A DNA stretch of 64,000 bases from NCBI GenBank assembly GCA_025656455.1, contig JAHXHS010000001.1, positions 62,001 to 126,000 of the forward strand, read 5' to 3'. The position numbers and the translations under genes are program-made. Position 1 is the first letter of the stretch. Every line of letters starts with the position of its first letter. Shown piece by piece: positions 46,529 through 56,189 of the stretch. Origin of the DNA: Candidatus Thiodiazotropha sp. (ex Epidulcina cf. delphinae) (GTDB lineage Bacteria; Pseudomonadota; Gammaproteobacteria; Chromatiales; Chromatiaceae). The notes below the pieces were generated by a model that did not search any database, was not told where the DNA came from, and worked only from the letters and a program-made list of their open reading frames with translations.

Positions 46529-47350
46529 TTAACGCCAACCATACATACCACTCATGCCGGACATGCCTCCCATGCCTCCCATGCCGCTCATGCCGCTCAT
46601 GCCTCCCATACCGGACATGCCGCTCATGCCTCCCATGCCGGACATACCTCCCATGCCACCTGCCGGATAAAAGAAGATCTGCCCCTGAGGCGTGATTTTG
46701 AAGTAGCCGGACATGCCGCCCATACCGGACATGCCGCCCATACCGGACATGCCGCCCATACCGGACATACCACCCATACCGGACATGCCGCCCATACCGG
46801 ACATACCACCCATACCGGACATACCACCCATACCGGACATGCCACTAGGCACCCAGACCCACTGGCCGCCCATGCCGGACATACCACCCATACCGGACAT
46901 GCCACTCATACCGGACATGCCTCCCATGCCGGACATGCCTCCCATACCGGACATGCCTCCCATGCCGGACATGCCTCCCATACCGGACATGCCTCCCATA
47001 CCGGACATGCCTCCCATGCCGGACATGCCTCCCATGCCGGACATGCCGCTCATACCGCCAGCCGGGTAAAAGAAAATCTGACCCTGAGGGGTAATTTTAA
47101 AGTAGCCGGACATACCACCCATGCCGGACATACCGCCCATGCCGGACATGCCACCCATACCGGACATGCCACCCATACCGGACATGCCACCCATACCGGA
47201 CATGCCGCCCATACCGGACATGCCGCCCATACCGGACATGCCAGACATTCCGTACATACTGGCCGAAGCCAAAGGCGCAACGGCAAGCGCAGTCGCAAAA
47301 CCTAAGGCCTTAATAACTCCTTTCAGGCTAGGCATTCGAAATATTTTCAT
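46529..47350 (-). CDS. Exported methionine-rich Met-X-Gly triplet-repeat protein
   Basis: After a signal peptide (about 31 residues, ending ASAS) the protein consists of blocks of MXG triplets, mostly alternating MGG and MSG. By my count there are 17, 21, 15 and 13 triplets, giving 68 Met in 273 residues. The blocks are separated by YFKITPQGQIFFYPAGG (twice) and QWVWVPSG (once). A strong ribosome binding site (GGAGGAAAATAGC) precedes ATG at 47350. No family is recognised. Periplasmic Met-rich proteins are known as oxidant sinks paired with a methionine sulfoxide reductase (MrpX with MsrP in Azospira) and as copper binders. It lies upstream of a DMSO-reductase-family gene, so the first role is an attractive inference. 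Confidence 0.8.
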   Translation of the reverse strand: MKIFRMPSLKGVIKALGFATALAVAPLASASMYGMSGMSGMGGMSGMGGMSGMGGMSGMGGMSGMGGMSGMGGMSGMGGMSGYFKITPQGQIFFYPAGGMSGMSGMGGMSGMGGMSGMGGMSGMGGMSGMGGMSGMGGMSGMGGMSGMSGMSGMGGMSGMGGQWVWVPSGMSGMGGMSGMGGMSGMGGMSGMGGMSGMGGMSGMGGMSGMGGMSGYFKITPQGQIFFYPAGGMGGMSGMGGMSGMSGMGGMSGMSGMGGMGGMSGMSGMYGWR

Positions 47351-47464
47351 GCTATTTTCCTCCAGTGTGGATTGACTTTTTTTGGCCTCCGATCGAGACC
47401 ATCTTCCGTGCCTCCTGTTATGGTGAACAGGAGAACAAAAGCCGGTTAAACCAAAGCGCGGAAG

Positions 47465-47749
47465 TTAGCGATGCCATCCGCGAAAATCATATCGACCCGT
47501 CATGCCTGGGTGGTTAAAGGGTGTATGCCAATTCCCCTGGTTATCGAGGAAATAGAGGCTGGGTGGATAGGGCCGCTGAACCCCAGTCAACGCGTTTTGG
47601 TACCATGCCTTGGTGTGCATCACCCATTCGATAACGGGAGCGCTGCTTGGCCGCCGGGAGGGTTCGATACCGGCAATGGGGTAATCCGCCATCACCGAAG
47701 ATGTCAATAACAGCAATAGGCCGTTGCAGACAGACAGGACAATCCGCAT
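47465..47749 (-). CDS. Small exported protein of unknown function
   Basis: The 94-residue protein has a signal peptide (cleavage near SSVMA-DYP) and an aromatic and Pro-rich mature part ending LYFLDNQGNWHTPFNHPGM followed by a basic tail. No family is recognised. A near-perfect sigma-54 promoter lies about 55 bp upstream. The Met-rich protein gene follows on the same strand after 114 bp, so the two probably form one sigma-54-dependent unit. Confidence 0.65.
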   Translation of the reverse strand: MRIVLSVCNGLLLLLTSSVMADYPIAGIEPSRRPSSAPVIEWVMHTKAWYQNALTGVQRPYPPSLYFLDNQGNWHTPFNHPGMTGRYDFRGWHR

Positions 47750-47802
47750 TCCGCTACCTCCCCAGAGTTTTTACTCGCGCCAGATTGTGTGATTGCTGCA
47801 AA

Positions 47803-47819
47803 AGCAATGACAGTGCCAA
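47803..47819 (-). promoter_or_regulatory. Sigma-54 promoter
   Basis: On the reverse strand the sequence TTGGCACTGTCATTGCT fits the sigma-54 consensus, with GG-N10-GC spacing, a TTGGCAC -24 box and a TTGCT -12 box. The expected start site is near 47792, about 43 bp before the ATG at 47749. It should need an activator of the type encoded at 50951. Confidence 0.85.
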
Positions 47820-47948
47820 CAATGAGAGAATAGCGATTAATTCATTGTTTTTTATGGAATAATTTATCCAATATACAAGCAAAGATATGCCTTGGAATAC
47901 TAGAAAGCTGCCTAACTGTCAGGCGAAATCAGGATACGGCCCAGATCA

Positions 47949-47966
47949 CACACCTCTTCAAGTGTG
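47949..47966. promoter_or_regulatory. Candidate upstream activating site for a sigma-54 activator
   Basis: CACAC-N8-GTGTG (extended by flanking bases to a longer imperfect palindrome) lies about 130-150 bp upstream of the sigma-54 promoter. This is the usual distance for an activator site. Which regulator binds it is inference. Confidence 0.4.
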
Positions 47967-48105
47967 CATCACTCACGATAGAAAAATATTTTTACTAGGA
48001 ATTTCCTTCAGTTAGTAAGCTGCATTCGAATTGAATGGAGATCATGCACCCGATCACAAATAAACTGACAATTCGTCATGTTGTATGGATCTCAGCCTTT
48101 CATAC

Positions 48106-48142
48106 TATTAACCCGGCAACCAAATAGGTCGCCGGGTTAATA
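48106..48142. repeat. Short family A hairpin (copy A4)
   Basis: TATTAACCCGGCAACC-AAATA-GGTCGCCGGGTTAATA is the two family A ends joined with only an AAATA loop. It abuts the stop codon of the exported-protein gene on the reverse strand (stop at 48144). Confidence 0.7.
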
Positions 48143-48143
48143 C

Positions 48144-48899
48144 TTATTCCAACAGCATCACTCGGCCATCGGATGCGCGAATCGCCAGTTGATGCGCTAA
48201 CTGATAAGGTGCCGTATCTCTAACCAGGCTGACGAGATAGATACGCAGAATCTTGCGAACCTTGCCCACTTGCAGTCCCTGAAGTCCAGACATTGTCAAC
48301 CACTGCCGGGCCAGCGCATTGACTTCAGGCCAGAGATCGACGGGAAGTGAAACCTGTGCCGACTGCACCACAAAACCGTCACAACTTCCCAATATCGCTT
48401 GATCCGCAGTCACGGCCTCGCCAGCCGGTGAGCTCGCCAAGGGATGAAACCGCACCGATCCATCTTCATCTCGCTCGACCCGCCAATACTCAAAACCCGG
48501 CAGATCCGCAATCCGTTCAGCCTGTGATTGAGCGGCAGCCGGTCTATCCTCTGCGGCCGGGTCGCGTTGAGAAACTTGCGGTTTGAGGATCAGGCTTCCA
48601 TCCGCCTGCCATACCGCTTGCCAACCGTGATCTTCCAGGGCCTCTCCCAGTTGACGCCTCCCCTGGTCCACTGTGGAATCCGGTTGATTCACAATGCCGG
48701 ACCGAGGGGCCGCCTGACGATAGATAACGCTGCCATCCGTCGCCAGATACTCCTGCCAGCCCTGAGCCTGAAGGGACTGTCGCAAGCTGTCGGAGAGCCG
48801 GGTATCCGTCTCCGCCAAACTGACTCCCGGCAAAGAGGCCAATAACAATCCACACAGACCAAGGGTTGCGCTATATCCGATCGTTTTCTCTCTTTTCAT
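48144..48899 (-). CDS. Exported protein with internal repeats, unknown function
   Basis: The 251-residue protein has a signal peptide (MKREKTIGY..., cleavage near SLAETD). Tandem related units of about 45 residues can be seen: QSLQAQGWQEYLATDGSVIY, then EALEDHGWQAVWQADGSLIL, then a third more diverged unit (FEYWRVERDEDGSVRF). No family is recognised. ATG at 48899 is preferred over an upstream in-frame start because AGGAGGAG lies just before it. It is encoded divergently from the heme-c sensor kinase and may belong to the same regulon. Confidence 0.6.
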   Translation of the reverse strand: MKREKTIGYSATLGLCGLLLASLPGVSLAETDTRLSDSLRQSLQAQGWQEYLATDGSVIYRQAAPRSGIVNQPDSTVDQGRRQLGEALEDHGWQAVWQADGSLILKPQVSQRDPAAEDRPAAAQSQAERIADLPGFEYWRVERDEDGSVRFHPLASSPAGEAVTADQAILGSCDGFVVQSAQVSLPVDLWPEVNALARQWLTMSGLQGLQVGKVRKILRIYLVSLVRDTAPYQLAHQLAIRASDGRVMLLE

Positions 48900-49086
48900 G
48901 ATCAGGAACTCCTCCTGAGGACGAAATACACGTCCCCGGAAACGAGCAAAACTTATGCCAAACCGCATTCTACGGGTGTTGAATCATGGAATTGCCTCAA
49001 ACCATGGACCTATACATGACAAATTGTCAGAAAATATTTTTTTATGGCGATTACAATCAAGGCAGCTGAACCAGAACACGAGAGCC

Positions 49087-50976
49087 ATGGTTTTTATGAA
49101 CTGGATTACCGCCAGCCTGAATCGAAGATTCATCCTAGGCACCACATCAGGACTCGCGATCAGTTCAATGGTGTTTCTCCTGCTCTATATTCCACTCTAT
49201 CAGTCCGAGTTGGGAGGAGAGAGAGCCCACACCGCCACTCAGGTCAACAGCCTACTCCAGGCATCGCTGGAAAACGCCATGCTCAAGCGCGACCTGCCCG
49301 GCTTGAACGAGATGGTAAAGAAGCTGGGCGAGCAGCAGGGCATAGTCTCAGTGTTCATTACCAATCCTGCCGGAGAGATTCGATTTACCAGCACGCCCGG
49401 ACACTTCGGCAAGCAGTTACCCAATCCCTATACCTCACACGCCCTGACCACCCACTTTATAAAAAATGAATCGGGGCAGGAGATACTGCGCAGCATCAAT
49501 CCGGTACACAACAAAACACCCTGTACCGAATGCCATGGCCCGATCGACAAAAACCCCATCAATGGCATTCTCTATGTGGATTACGACGCCGCGCCACTGC
49601 GCAGCAAGGTTCGAAACACCACTCTGCTGTTGATGGGAGCCGGCGCGCTGATCGTGATTTTGAATCTGATCGGCGGCTGGTGGTTCATCCACACCTATAT
49701 CCTAAGGCCGGTCAACCACTTGACCCATGCCAGCGAGGCTCTGACCCGGGGCAAGCTGGAGGCTCGTGTTGCCATGGCAGGTTCTGATGAACTCTCCAGG
49801 CTTGGTAATACATTCAATTACATGGCGGTAAGACTGCAGGAAAAGCTGCAGGAATTGGAGGAACAAAAGGCCTTTCTACAGGCATTGGTGGATGCTATCC
49901 CGGATGGTGTGAGGATCATCGACAAAGACTTTAATGTCTTGCTTACTAATAAAGCCCACCGGAATCAACTAGGCGCGGAGCATGAAACAGGTGTCGGACA
50001 GCCCTGTTACTTGGCCACTCACAATACCAACAAGCCCTGCCCTCCCACACTGATTACCTGCCCGGTGCATGAAGTTATAGAGAACAAGATACCCATTAAG
50101 GTCCTGCATCGACATCAGCGAACCGATAGCGATACGCTCGATGTTGAGATCTATGCCGCTCCTTTGACAGCCCGCATCAAGGGTGAGGAACAGACCCTGG
50201 TGGTCGAATCGATTCGCGACCTTGCCAAAGAGGTCAAATACTCCCATGAGCAGAAACTCTCCGAACTGGGTCGCTTGGCCACCGGCGTCGCCCACGAGAT
50301 CCATAATCCCCTAGCCTCGGTAAAACTGGCGCTTGACGCCACAGAGAAAGCCATCGACTCGAATCAAGACTGTCCGGCCTCAATCATGAACTATCTCAAG
50401 CTGGTCGACCATGAAATAGACACCTGCATTGAGATCACTGGCAAACTGCTGAAACTGGGAGCACCACCCACAAAAAACATGGAGCTGGTGGATATCAACG
50501 GGGCATTGGAAGAAACACTGAGCCTGTTGAGATGGCAGGCCGAGCAGAATAACATTGAGATTCACGAAAGACTCGAACCCTCCATGTTGCGTGTCTTGGC
50601 ATCTGACAGTGAACTCCGCATGGTGATACTCAACCTTGCGCAAAACGCCTTTCATGCCATGCCCACAGGCGGTGAACTGGTTGTTTCAAGCATCAGCAGG
50701 CGCAACCGCATCATCATTGAGTTCGCCGACACGGGAGTGGGCATTCAGGCAACAGACCTTCCTTATATTTTTGATCCTTTCTTCAGCCGCCGCGCCGACA
50801 ACAGGAAAGGCACCGGGCTTGGGCTGAGCATAAGCCTCGCCATCGTCGAGAAGTACGGCGGCACCATCAGCGCCAAGAGCAAATTTTCCGGTGGAAGCCT
50901 GTTTTCCATCGATCTGCCGGATGCCCGCTATAAACTCGAGGAACAGAGAGATGAAGCTAAAGATTCTCGTGATTGA
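49087..50976 (+). CDS. Sensor histidine kinase with periplasmic heme-c motif
   Basis: The 629-residue kinase has a first membrane helix (about 17-38), a periplasmic domain with a CXXCH heme site at 146-150 (CTECH), a second helix (about 180-205) and a HAMP domain. A PAS-like domain contains a cysteine cluster (QPCYLATHNTNKPCPPTLITC). The kinase core has phospho-acceptor H403 in GVAHEIHNP, an N box NLAQNAFHAM and G boxes DTGVGI and GTGLGLS. A covalent heme in the sensor domain suggests sensing of redox state or a small ligand. The response regulator gene overlaps its 3' end by 26 bp. ATG at 49087 is the likely start because the first helix follows it directly. Confidence 0.88.
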   Translation: MVFMNWITASLNRRFILGTTSGLAISSMVFLLLYIPLYQSELGGERAHTATQVNSLLQASLENAMLKRDLPGLNEMVKKLGEQQGIVSVFITNPAGEIRFTSTPGHFGKQLPNPYTSHALTTHFIKNESGQEILRSINPVHNKTPCTECHGPIDKNPINGILYVDYDAAPLRSKVRNTTLLLMGAGALIVILNLIGGWWFIHTYILRPVNHLTHASEALTRGKLEARVAMAGSDELSRLGNTFNYMAVRLQEKLQELEEQKAFLQALVDAIPDGVRIIDKDFNVLLTNKAHRNQLGAEHETGVGQPCYLATHNTNKPCPPTLITCPVHEVIENKIPIKVLHRHQRTDSDTLDVEIYAAPLTARIKGEEQTLVVESIRDLAKEVKYSHEQKLSELGRLATGVAHEIHNPLASVKLALDATEKAIDSNQDCPASIMNYLKLVDHEIDTCIEITGKLLKLGAPPTKNMELVDINGALEETLSLLRWQAEQNNIEIHERLEPSMLRVLASDSELRMVILNLAQNAFHAMPTGGELVVSSISRRNRIIIEFADTGVGIQATDLPYIFDPFFSRRADNRKGTGLGLSISLAIVEKYGGTISAKSKFSGGSLFSIDLPDARYKLEEQRDEAKDSRD

Positions 50977-52300
50977 AGATGACGACCTGCTCAGGCAACT
51001 CATCATTCAGCACCTGGAGAGTCTGCAGTTTGATGCTCACGGGATTAACCGTTGGGACAAGGTACAAGGCTACCTGGATAAACATGAACCTTCACTGATT
51101 CTCACCGATGCCCGGCTACCGGATGCCAACAGCCTGGAACACATCGCTTGGCTGGCTAACAACTACCCGGTCGTAGTCCTGACCGCTTTCGGTTCCGTAC
51201 GTGACGCGGTAACCGCCATCAAGGCCGGCGCGGACGATTATCTGCTGAAACCCATCAGCCTGGACACCCTCTCCCTCACTGTGCAACGGGTGCTGGACAA
51301 TGCGGCGCTGCGCAAGGATCATCAGTTCTGTAAAAGGCAACTGAAACAGCGCAATCTGCAAAAATCCTCCCTGGTCGGTTCGAGTCAGGAATTGAATAGG
51401 GTCAGACGGCTGGTAGAGGCAGTGGCGCCGAACGACATCACGGTTCTGGTTCAGGGCGAGAGTGGCACGGGCAAGGAACTGGTGGCGCATGCCGTTCATG
51501 CCCAGAGTCACCGGGAAAAGCACAATTTTGTCGCGGTGGATTGCTGCACCCTGCAGGAGAACCTGTTCGAGTCCGAACTGTTCGGACATGAAAAAGGGGC
51601 ATTTACCGGAGCAGACAAGCAGAAAAAAGGCCTCATCGAAGGCGCTGAGGGTGGCACCCTGTTTCTCGATGAGATCGGCGAAATCAACAACAGCGGCCAG
51701 GCGAAGCTGCTACGCATCCTGGAGACAGGCCAATACCGGCGACTTGGCGGCACCAAGGATCTGACGGCCAATGTGCGCATCGTTGCCGCCACCAACCGCG
51801 ATCTGGAGACGATGGCAAACGAAGAAACCTTTCGCTCAGACCTCTTCTTTCGCCTCAACGCCTTTAGCATCGAGGTCCCACCGCTACGCGAGCGGCGTGA
51901 CGATATTCCCGCGCTGGCCATGCATTTCCTAACGAATCATAACTTTTCCACCCGAGTCAACAAGACCTTGTCAACCTCCGCCATTCGCGCACTGATATCC
52001 TACGACTGGCCGGGGAATATCCGAGAACTGAAGAACATGGTGGAACGCGCGATCATCCTCTCAGGCGATCGGCCGACAATCCGCCCGGAACACTTCACCT
52101 TCAGCCAATTTGGCAGTGTACAGGATGCGGTTGTCAATCTCAGCTTTGATCACGATCCGACCTTGGAAGAGCTGGAGGCCCGCTACCTTGTCAGCCAATT
52201 GAAAAAATACTCCGGCCGGCGGGCCAAGGTGGCCGATGTGATGGGGATCAGCGAACGCAGTGTCTACCGCATGATCAAGCGCTATGGTCTCGATGGATAG
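50951..52300 (+). CDS. Sigma-54-dependent NtrC-family response regulator
   Basis: The 449-residue protein has a receiver domain (D53 in LTDARLP, K100), an AAA+ domain with Walker A GESGTGKE at 169-176 and an intact GAFTGA at 216-221, Walker B LFLDEIGE, and a Fis-type helix-turn-helix at the C-terminus (VADVMGISERSVYRMIKRYG). It is a canonical sigma-54 activator, in contrast to the regulator at 5334. It is partnered with the overlapping heme-c kinase. The sigma-54 promoter at 47803 in front of the Met-rich protein genes is its probable target. Confidence 0.93.
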   Translation: MKLKILVIEDDDLLRQLIIQHLESLQFDAHGINRWDKVQGYLDKHEPSLILTDARLPDANSLEHIAWLANNYPVVVLTAFGSVRDAVTAIKAGADDYLLKPISLDTLSLTVQRVLDNAALRKDHQFCKRQLKQRNLQKSSLVGSSQELNRVRRLVEAVAPNDITVLVQGESGTGKELVAHAVHAQSHREKHNFVAVDCCTLQENLFESELFGHEKGAFTGADKQKKGLIEGAEGGTLFLDEIGEINNSGQAKLLRILETGQYRRLGGTKDLTANVRIVAATNRDLETMANEETFRSDLFFRLNAFSIEVPPLRERRDDIPALAMHFLTNHNFSTRVNKTLSTSAIRALISYDWPGNIRELKNMVERAIILSGDRPTIRPEHFTFSQFGSVQDAVVNLSFDHDPTLEELEARYLVSQLKKYSGRRAKVADVMGISERSVYRMIKRYGLDG

Positions 52301-52392
52301 TTGCTCCTGTCATCCCGGTCAGACGCCCGGCCCCGCACCCTGAACAGTTTGGCGCATGAATTCACGACCGGATTAATCCGCCGAGTTATTAA

Positions 52393-52697
52393 TACTCCGT
52401 CAACCTAATAACTTAGGATGCAGCCAGTCAGGAAGCGGCTAGCTGCTAGGCGTGCGAGCGCAGGACTAGCCGTCGCTAATTCAAGGGAGCGCAACAACGC
52501 AGATGGCCGCTTCCTGACTGGCCCAAAGGGTGCGCCCCACATCATCCAATGCGGCGTTGCAGTCCTTGAAAAGGGCATGCCATTCCATCCTTCGGTCCGT
52601 AAACGGCACATCCATGTGCCACTTCTCCCTGCGCACTGCGCCTTGCCTTGGATGATGTGGGGCACACTGCATCCTAAGTTATTAGGTTGAAGGAGTA
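52393..52697. mobile_element. Three-armed inverted-repeat element, family D (copy D1)
   Basis: Ends TACTCCGTCAACCTAATAAC and near-inverse. The two arms have stems CCAGTCAGGAAGCGGC and CCCCACATCATCCAA. It abuts a half family A end (TATTAACCCGGCAC at 52696-52709). The 958-bp gap between the response regulator and the hybrid kinase genes holds D1, A2 and about 200 bp in which I see nothing. Confidence 0.75.
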
Positions 52698-52914
52698 TTA
52701 ACCCGGCACCCGTCATATCTATCCCACATCAATGTAACCAATTGTTACAAATGACTTTTTTAACTAACAAAGGTCGTGTAAGCCGGGATAAGTTCAATCA
52801 TACTTCTGATTCCCTAAAGGGGCGTCTAATTCGCACAATATTGAACCGATTCTTTCATTACAAGGCCTAGTTAGTGTATGTTTTCATGGTTGATGACACA
52901 CTTCGAGTTGATGC

Positions 52915-53199
52915 TATTAACCCGGCGACCAAATAGTGTACTTTCAGGGCTACAAGAATGCCCTTGATCAAGGCGTGGCTCGCAGGCAATGGTGATTCCC
53001 TTGTCAAGAGTCACAACGAAGAGCAAGGGCATTCTTGTAGCCCCTAACACATTGATATTTAATAGACAGGCCGCAGTGTGCCTGCCTGCAGGCTGCGTTA
53101 TCAAAACTTGCTGTAGGGCGGCTACAACGGCGTTTTGATGCCTTGCTGCAGGCAGGCACACTGCGGCTGAAAGTACACTATTTGGTCGCCGGGTTAATA
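52915..53199. mobile_element. Three-armed inverted-repeat element, family A (copy A2)
   Basis: Same ends and arms as A1 at 37703, in the same orientation, with one base different in my reading (AACACATTG versus AACAGATTG). Such identity over 285 bp points to recent movement or gene conversion. It ends about 60 bp upstream of the hybrid kinase gene. Confidence 0.85.
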
Positions 53200-53258
53200 A
53201 ATGCATGACCTCTCAGACCCGGCCCAATGACGACGCCCCATCAGGTGAATAGAGAACT

Positions 53259-55415
53259 ATGAAAGACGAAGTAGCGGCTACCCCACGGACATGGTCGGCC
53301 TTGCTTGATATCGACTCGAAACTTGATCCACTGGCCCAACAGGAGTTCCAGCAGGGAATCGTTCGACTCCTGTTCATCACCCTCTTCTCATCCTATATCT
53401 TCATTCTTAGGACACTGGTTCCGATGACGGAAACAGTGACTCACCTGCATATTTTCACCGCACTCAGCTATACCCTGTTCTCCCTGGCACTGCTCTCAAG
53501 CTTCCTGGTCCGTGCGGAACCGTCACTGCTACGCAGAACAGTCTCCCTGATCGGTGACAATGCTATTGTGTTATACGGTCTCTACACCATGGGGGAGTAC
53601 GGAACCCCGCTCTACGCCATCATGCTGTTGATCACCGTGGGATACGGCGTGAGGTTCGGCGTGCCCTATCTGTACGCGGCGGCGGCCATCTCCAACATCG
53701 GCTTCATCGCAGTCATCCAAACCGTCGGCTTCTGGGCGGAGATGAAATTCCTCAGCTACAGCTTGCTGATTGCCAATATCATCATTCCCGTATTCGTCTC
53801 CTACCTGCTTCGGGGCATGCAGATCGCCAAACAACAGGCGCAAACGGCGAATCAGGAAAAATCCATGTTCATCGCCAGCATGAGCCACGAAATCCGCACT
53901 CCGCTGACCGCTATCATCGGCGTAAGCGAATTGATGCGCGAGGAGAGGCAAAGCGCCTCGATGAAAGAGAATATCTCCACCATCGAAAGGACTTCCAAAC
54001 ATCTGCTGTCGATTCTCAATAACATCCTCGATATATCCAAAATCGAGGCCGGATTTCTCACCATAGAGAATAAACCCTTCGACCTGCATTCACTGATCAA
54101 CTTTGTCGCTAACAGCTACAAGCCGGTCGCCGGGGGGAAATCGGTTGCTTTCTATGCCGACGTATCTCCCCAGGTCCCCTTCCAAGTCACTGGCGACCAG
54201 GTTCGCATACGCCAAGTGCTGATGAATCTGGTGAGCAATGCCGTTAAATATACCGATTCCGGATATGTAGCGCTTGCGATTCGACTCACTGCGAGCAGAG
54301 ACGGCACAGCCGTGATCAACTTCGAGGTATCGGATACAGGAAAAGGCATCAGCCAGGAGATGCAAACCGTTATCTTTGACCGTTTCACCCGCTTTGATGA
54401 CTCAGATGCAAGCGGAATAGAGGGAACGGGTCTTGGAATGGCGATTACCAAGGATCTGGTCGAACTCATGGGAGGAACGCTATCCGTAGAGAGCGCCTTG
54501 GGCAAAGGCAGCCGATTCTGCTTCGATCTGGAGCTCGGGGTGGAGTCCCATACGAACCGGAAACAGTTCAAAGGACGAGAAGCCATTACCATCAGCCACA
54601 GCGTGGAGTTCGCGGAAGTCACTGAAGCATTTCTTTCAGCGTGGAAAATATCCAACACGCTGTTCCACGACAAAAACGACATTATTCGATTTCTCAACAC
54701 GATAACCAGCAAACGGCCCCGCCCTTTGATACTCTTCGACGAGACCTGCTTGGCGCTTGAGCAAAAGGATTTCTTTAGACGACTGCTCATCGACTCACTG
54801 AAAGACGCCTTGACCATCTTCGTGCGCAACGAAGAGCAATCGTCGGGCTATGATATCAGGCGTTTCAATGCAAACATTGTGGTGGATAATCCCAACGACA
54901 AAGAGCAGTTTCTGAATGCGATCCACTTCATCGTTTCGAAAGACCTGCTGAGCGGAAACAACGATCATCCATCCAGTCCGTCAGCCGGGCTCGTGAAAGG
55001 TAAACGCATCCTAATTGCGGATGCCGCCAAGGAGAATCGATATCTTCTCGAGGAGCTGTTAGTGCGGGAAGGTTATCAGGTCGTGATATCGAAGAGTGGA
55101 GAGCATGCCCTTGAGCAGGCGCAGAAGAGACGCTTCGACTTGGCGATCCTAGATGTCCAGATGCCTGTCGTGACCGGCATCGAGATCGCCACCAGGATTC
55201 GCGGCCGCAGTGGGATAAATCAAGCCATGCCGATCATGCTGATTACCGCCGACCTGAGCCGGAGCGCTCAACAACAATGCGCCGCTTGTGGCGCAGACGC
55301 GTTCCTCACTAAACCGCTCGACACTTCCCAGCTACTGCACACCATCGACGTACTGGTTCCGGAAATACCGGATGCCGTATCGGATAATCTGCCCACGCTC
55401 CACAGCGGCTATTGA
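53259..55415 (+). CDS. Hybrid sensor histidine kinase (RpfC-like)
   Basis: The 718-residue protein has about five to seven N-terminal membrane helices (residues 35-190) with no large periplasmic domain, a kinase core with H210 in [11 protein letters not shown]1 and G2 boxes (GTGLGMAI), a degenerate receiver-like stretch in the middle and a C-terminal receiver domain with D632 (ILDVQMP). This resembles RpfC-type sensors, although no RpfF or RpfG gene lies in the window and no HPt domain is visible at the end. The ligand is unknown. The operon partner is not evident. Confidence 0.85.
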   Translation: MKDEVAATPRTWSALLDIDSKLDPLAQQEFQQGIVRLLFITLFSSYIFILRTLVPMTETVTHLHIFTALSYTLFSLALLSSFLVRAEPSLLRRTVSLIGDNAIVLYGLYTMGEYGTPLYAIMLLITVGYGVRFGVPYLYAAAAISNIGFIAVIQTVGFWAEMKFLSYSLLIANIIIPVFVSYLLRGMQIAKQQAQTANQEKSMFIASMSHEIRTPLTAIIGVSELMREERQSASMKENISTIERTSKHLLSILNNILDISKIEAGFLTIENKPFDLHSLINFVANSYKPVAGGKSVAFYADVSPQVPFQVTGDQVRIRQVLMNLVSNAVKYTDSGYVALAIRLTASRDGTAVINFEVSDTGKGISQEMQTVIFDRFTRFDDSDASGIEGTGLGMAITKDLVELMGGTLSVESALGKGSRFCFDLELGVESHTNRKQFKGREAITISHSVEFAEVTEAFLSAWKISNTLFHDKNDIIRFLNTITSKRPRPLILFDETCLALEQKDFFRRLLIDSLKDALTIFVRNEEQSSGYDIRRFNANIVVDNPNDKEQFLNAIHFIVSKDLLSGNNDHPSSPSAGLVKGKRILIADAAKENRYLLEELLVREGYQVVISKSGEHALEQAQKRRFDLAILDVQMPVVTGIEIATRIRGRSGINQAMPIMLITADLSRSAQQQCAACGADAFLTKPLDTSQLLHTIDVLVPEIPDAVSDNLPTLHSGY

Positions 55416-55422
55416 CTGACAG

Positions 55423-56055
55423 CTACTTTTTTTGCCACTTCCCAGCAGCGTCCTGAAACCAATATCCGCTCGGCGCCTCTTCCACCCACACCCGGGCAAA
55501 GGTATCGCGGATACTCCTCTCCCATTCGGGATGGCCATTGGCGCGGGCGATTTCACTATACAGGGCCTTGCGGTCACCGTTTTCATCGGCAACCATTTTC
55601 TTCACCCGATTGCGCTCGCGCAATGGTATGAGTTTGAGGTCGCGCACAGCCACCAGGCCGTTATTGGTGAACCCCAAGGCCCCGGACCGGTAGTGCCCGG
55701 CCAACCCGGCCTGGCGACCGGCCATGGATGTGCGTAGGCTCCTGATCGCGGGTGAATCGATATCGATATCGGGTTGTGCGGCATGGGCGGGCGGGACGAG
55801 AAAATCCAGCAATCGCCCTAGCGAATAAGCCAGTCCGAAAGAGGATCCTTCGATAGCGGATTGCTTATCATCGCTGCTGGGGACCGATTCCGGTGCAGGC
55901 TGTTCCCGGGGCGGCGGGGCCTCATTGCCGAGCACGTCGCGGACAATGGTTCGCGCGGCTTCTTCGGCGGCGGCGGCAGGGAAGTAGATATTGATCGTCA
56001 CACAAGCCACCAGGCTCAGTGCCATCAAGGGATATCCGAGAATGCGCTTCAGCAT
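55423..56055 (-). CDS. YdbL-like (DUF1318) lipoprotein
   Basis: The 210-residue protein has a lipobox (SLVAC, C18) directly followed by VTINIYFPAAAAEEAA, and a C-terminal DUF1318 domain (GLVAVRDLKLIPLRERNRVKK and later residues). ATG at 56055 is chosen because AAGGAAT lies before it and the lipobox then falls at a normal distance. In E. coli ydbH, ynbE and ydbL form one operon in outer-membrane lipid homeostasis. The small ynbE is not seen here, and the TINIYF strand after the lipidated Cys resembles YnbE, so this may be a YnbE-YdbL fusion. That last point is inference. Confidence 0.75.
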   Translation of the reverse strand: MLKRILGYPLMALSLVACVTINIYFPAAAAEEAARTIVRDVLGNEAPPPREQPAPESVPSSDDKQSAIEGSSFGLAYSLGRLLDFLVPPAHAAQPDIDIDSPAIRSLRTSMAGRQAGLAGHYRSGALGFTNNGLVAVRDLKLIPLRERNRVKKMVADENGDRKALYSEIARANGHPEWERSIRDTFARVWVEEAPSGYWFQDAAGKWQKK

Positions 56056-56189
56056 GGCTGATTCCTTATTGTCGGCAGTTGTAAAAAAATTTGGGCTCTT
56101 CAGCAAAATTTGTGGGTATTTCAAGACCATCATTGACTCCCGCAAAGCCGTCAAGCGCGCAAAGGATCATTGCATTCATTCAACCCGGT

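Noticed and set aside
46550..47260. Dense short direct repeats that could look like a CRISPR array
   Set aside because: The repeats have no unique spacers; they encode Met-X-Gly triplets in a reverse-strand gene with a signal peptide and a good ribosome binding site.
46713..47375. Forward-strand frames encoding proline-rich repeats
   Set aside because: They are the complement of the Met-X-Gly repeats on the coding strand and have no start signals.
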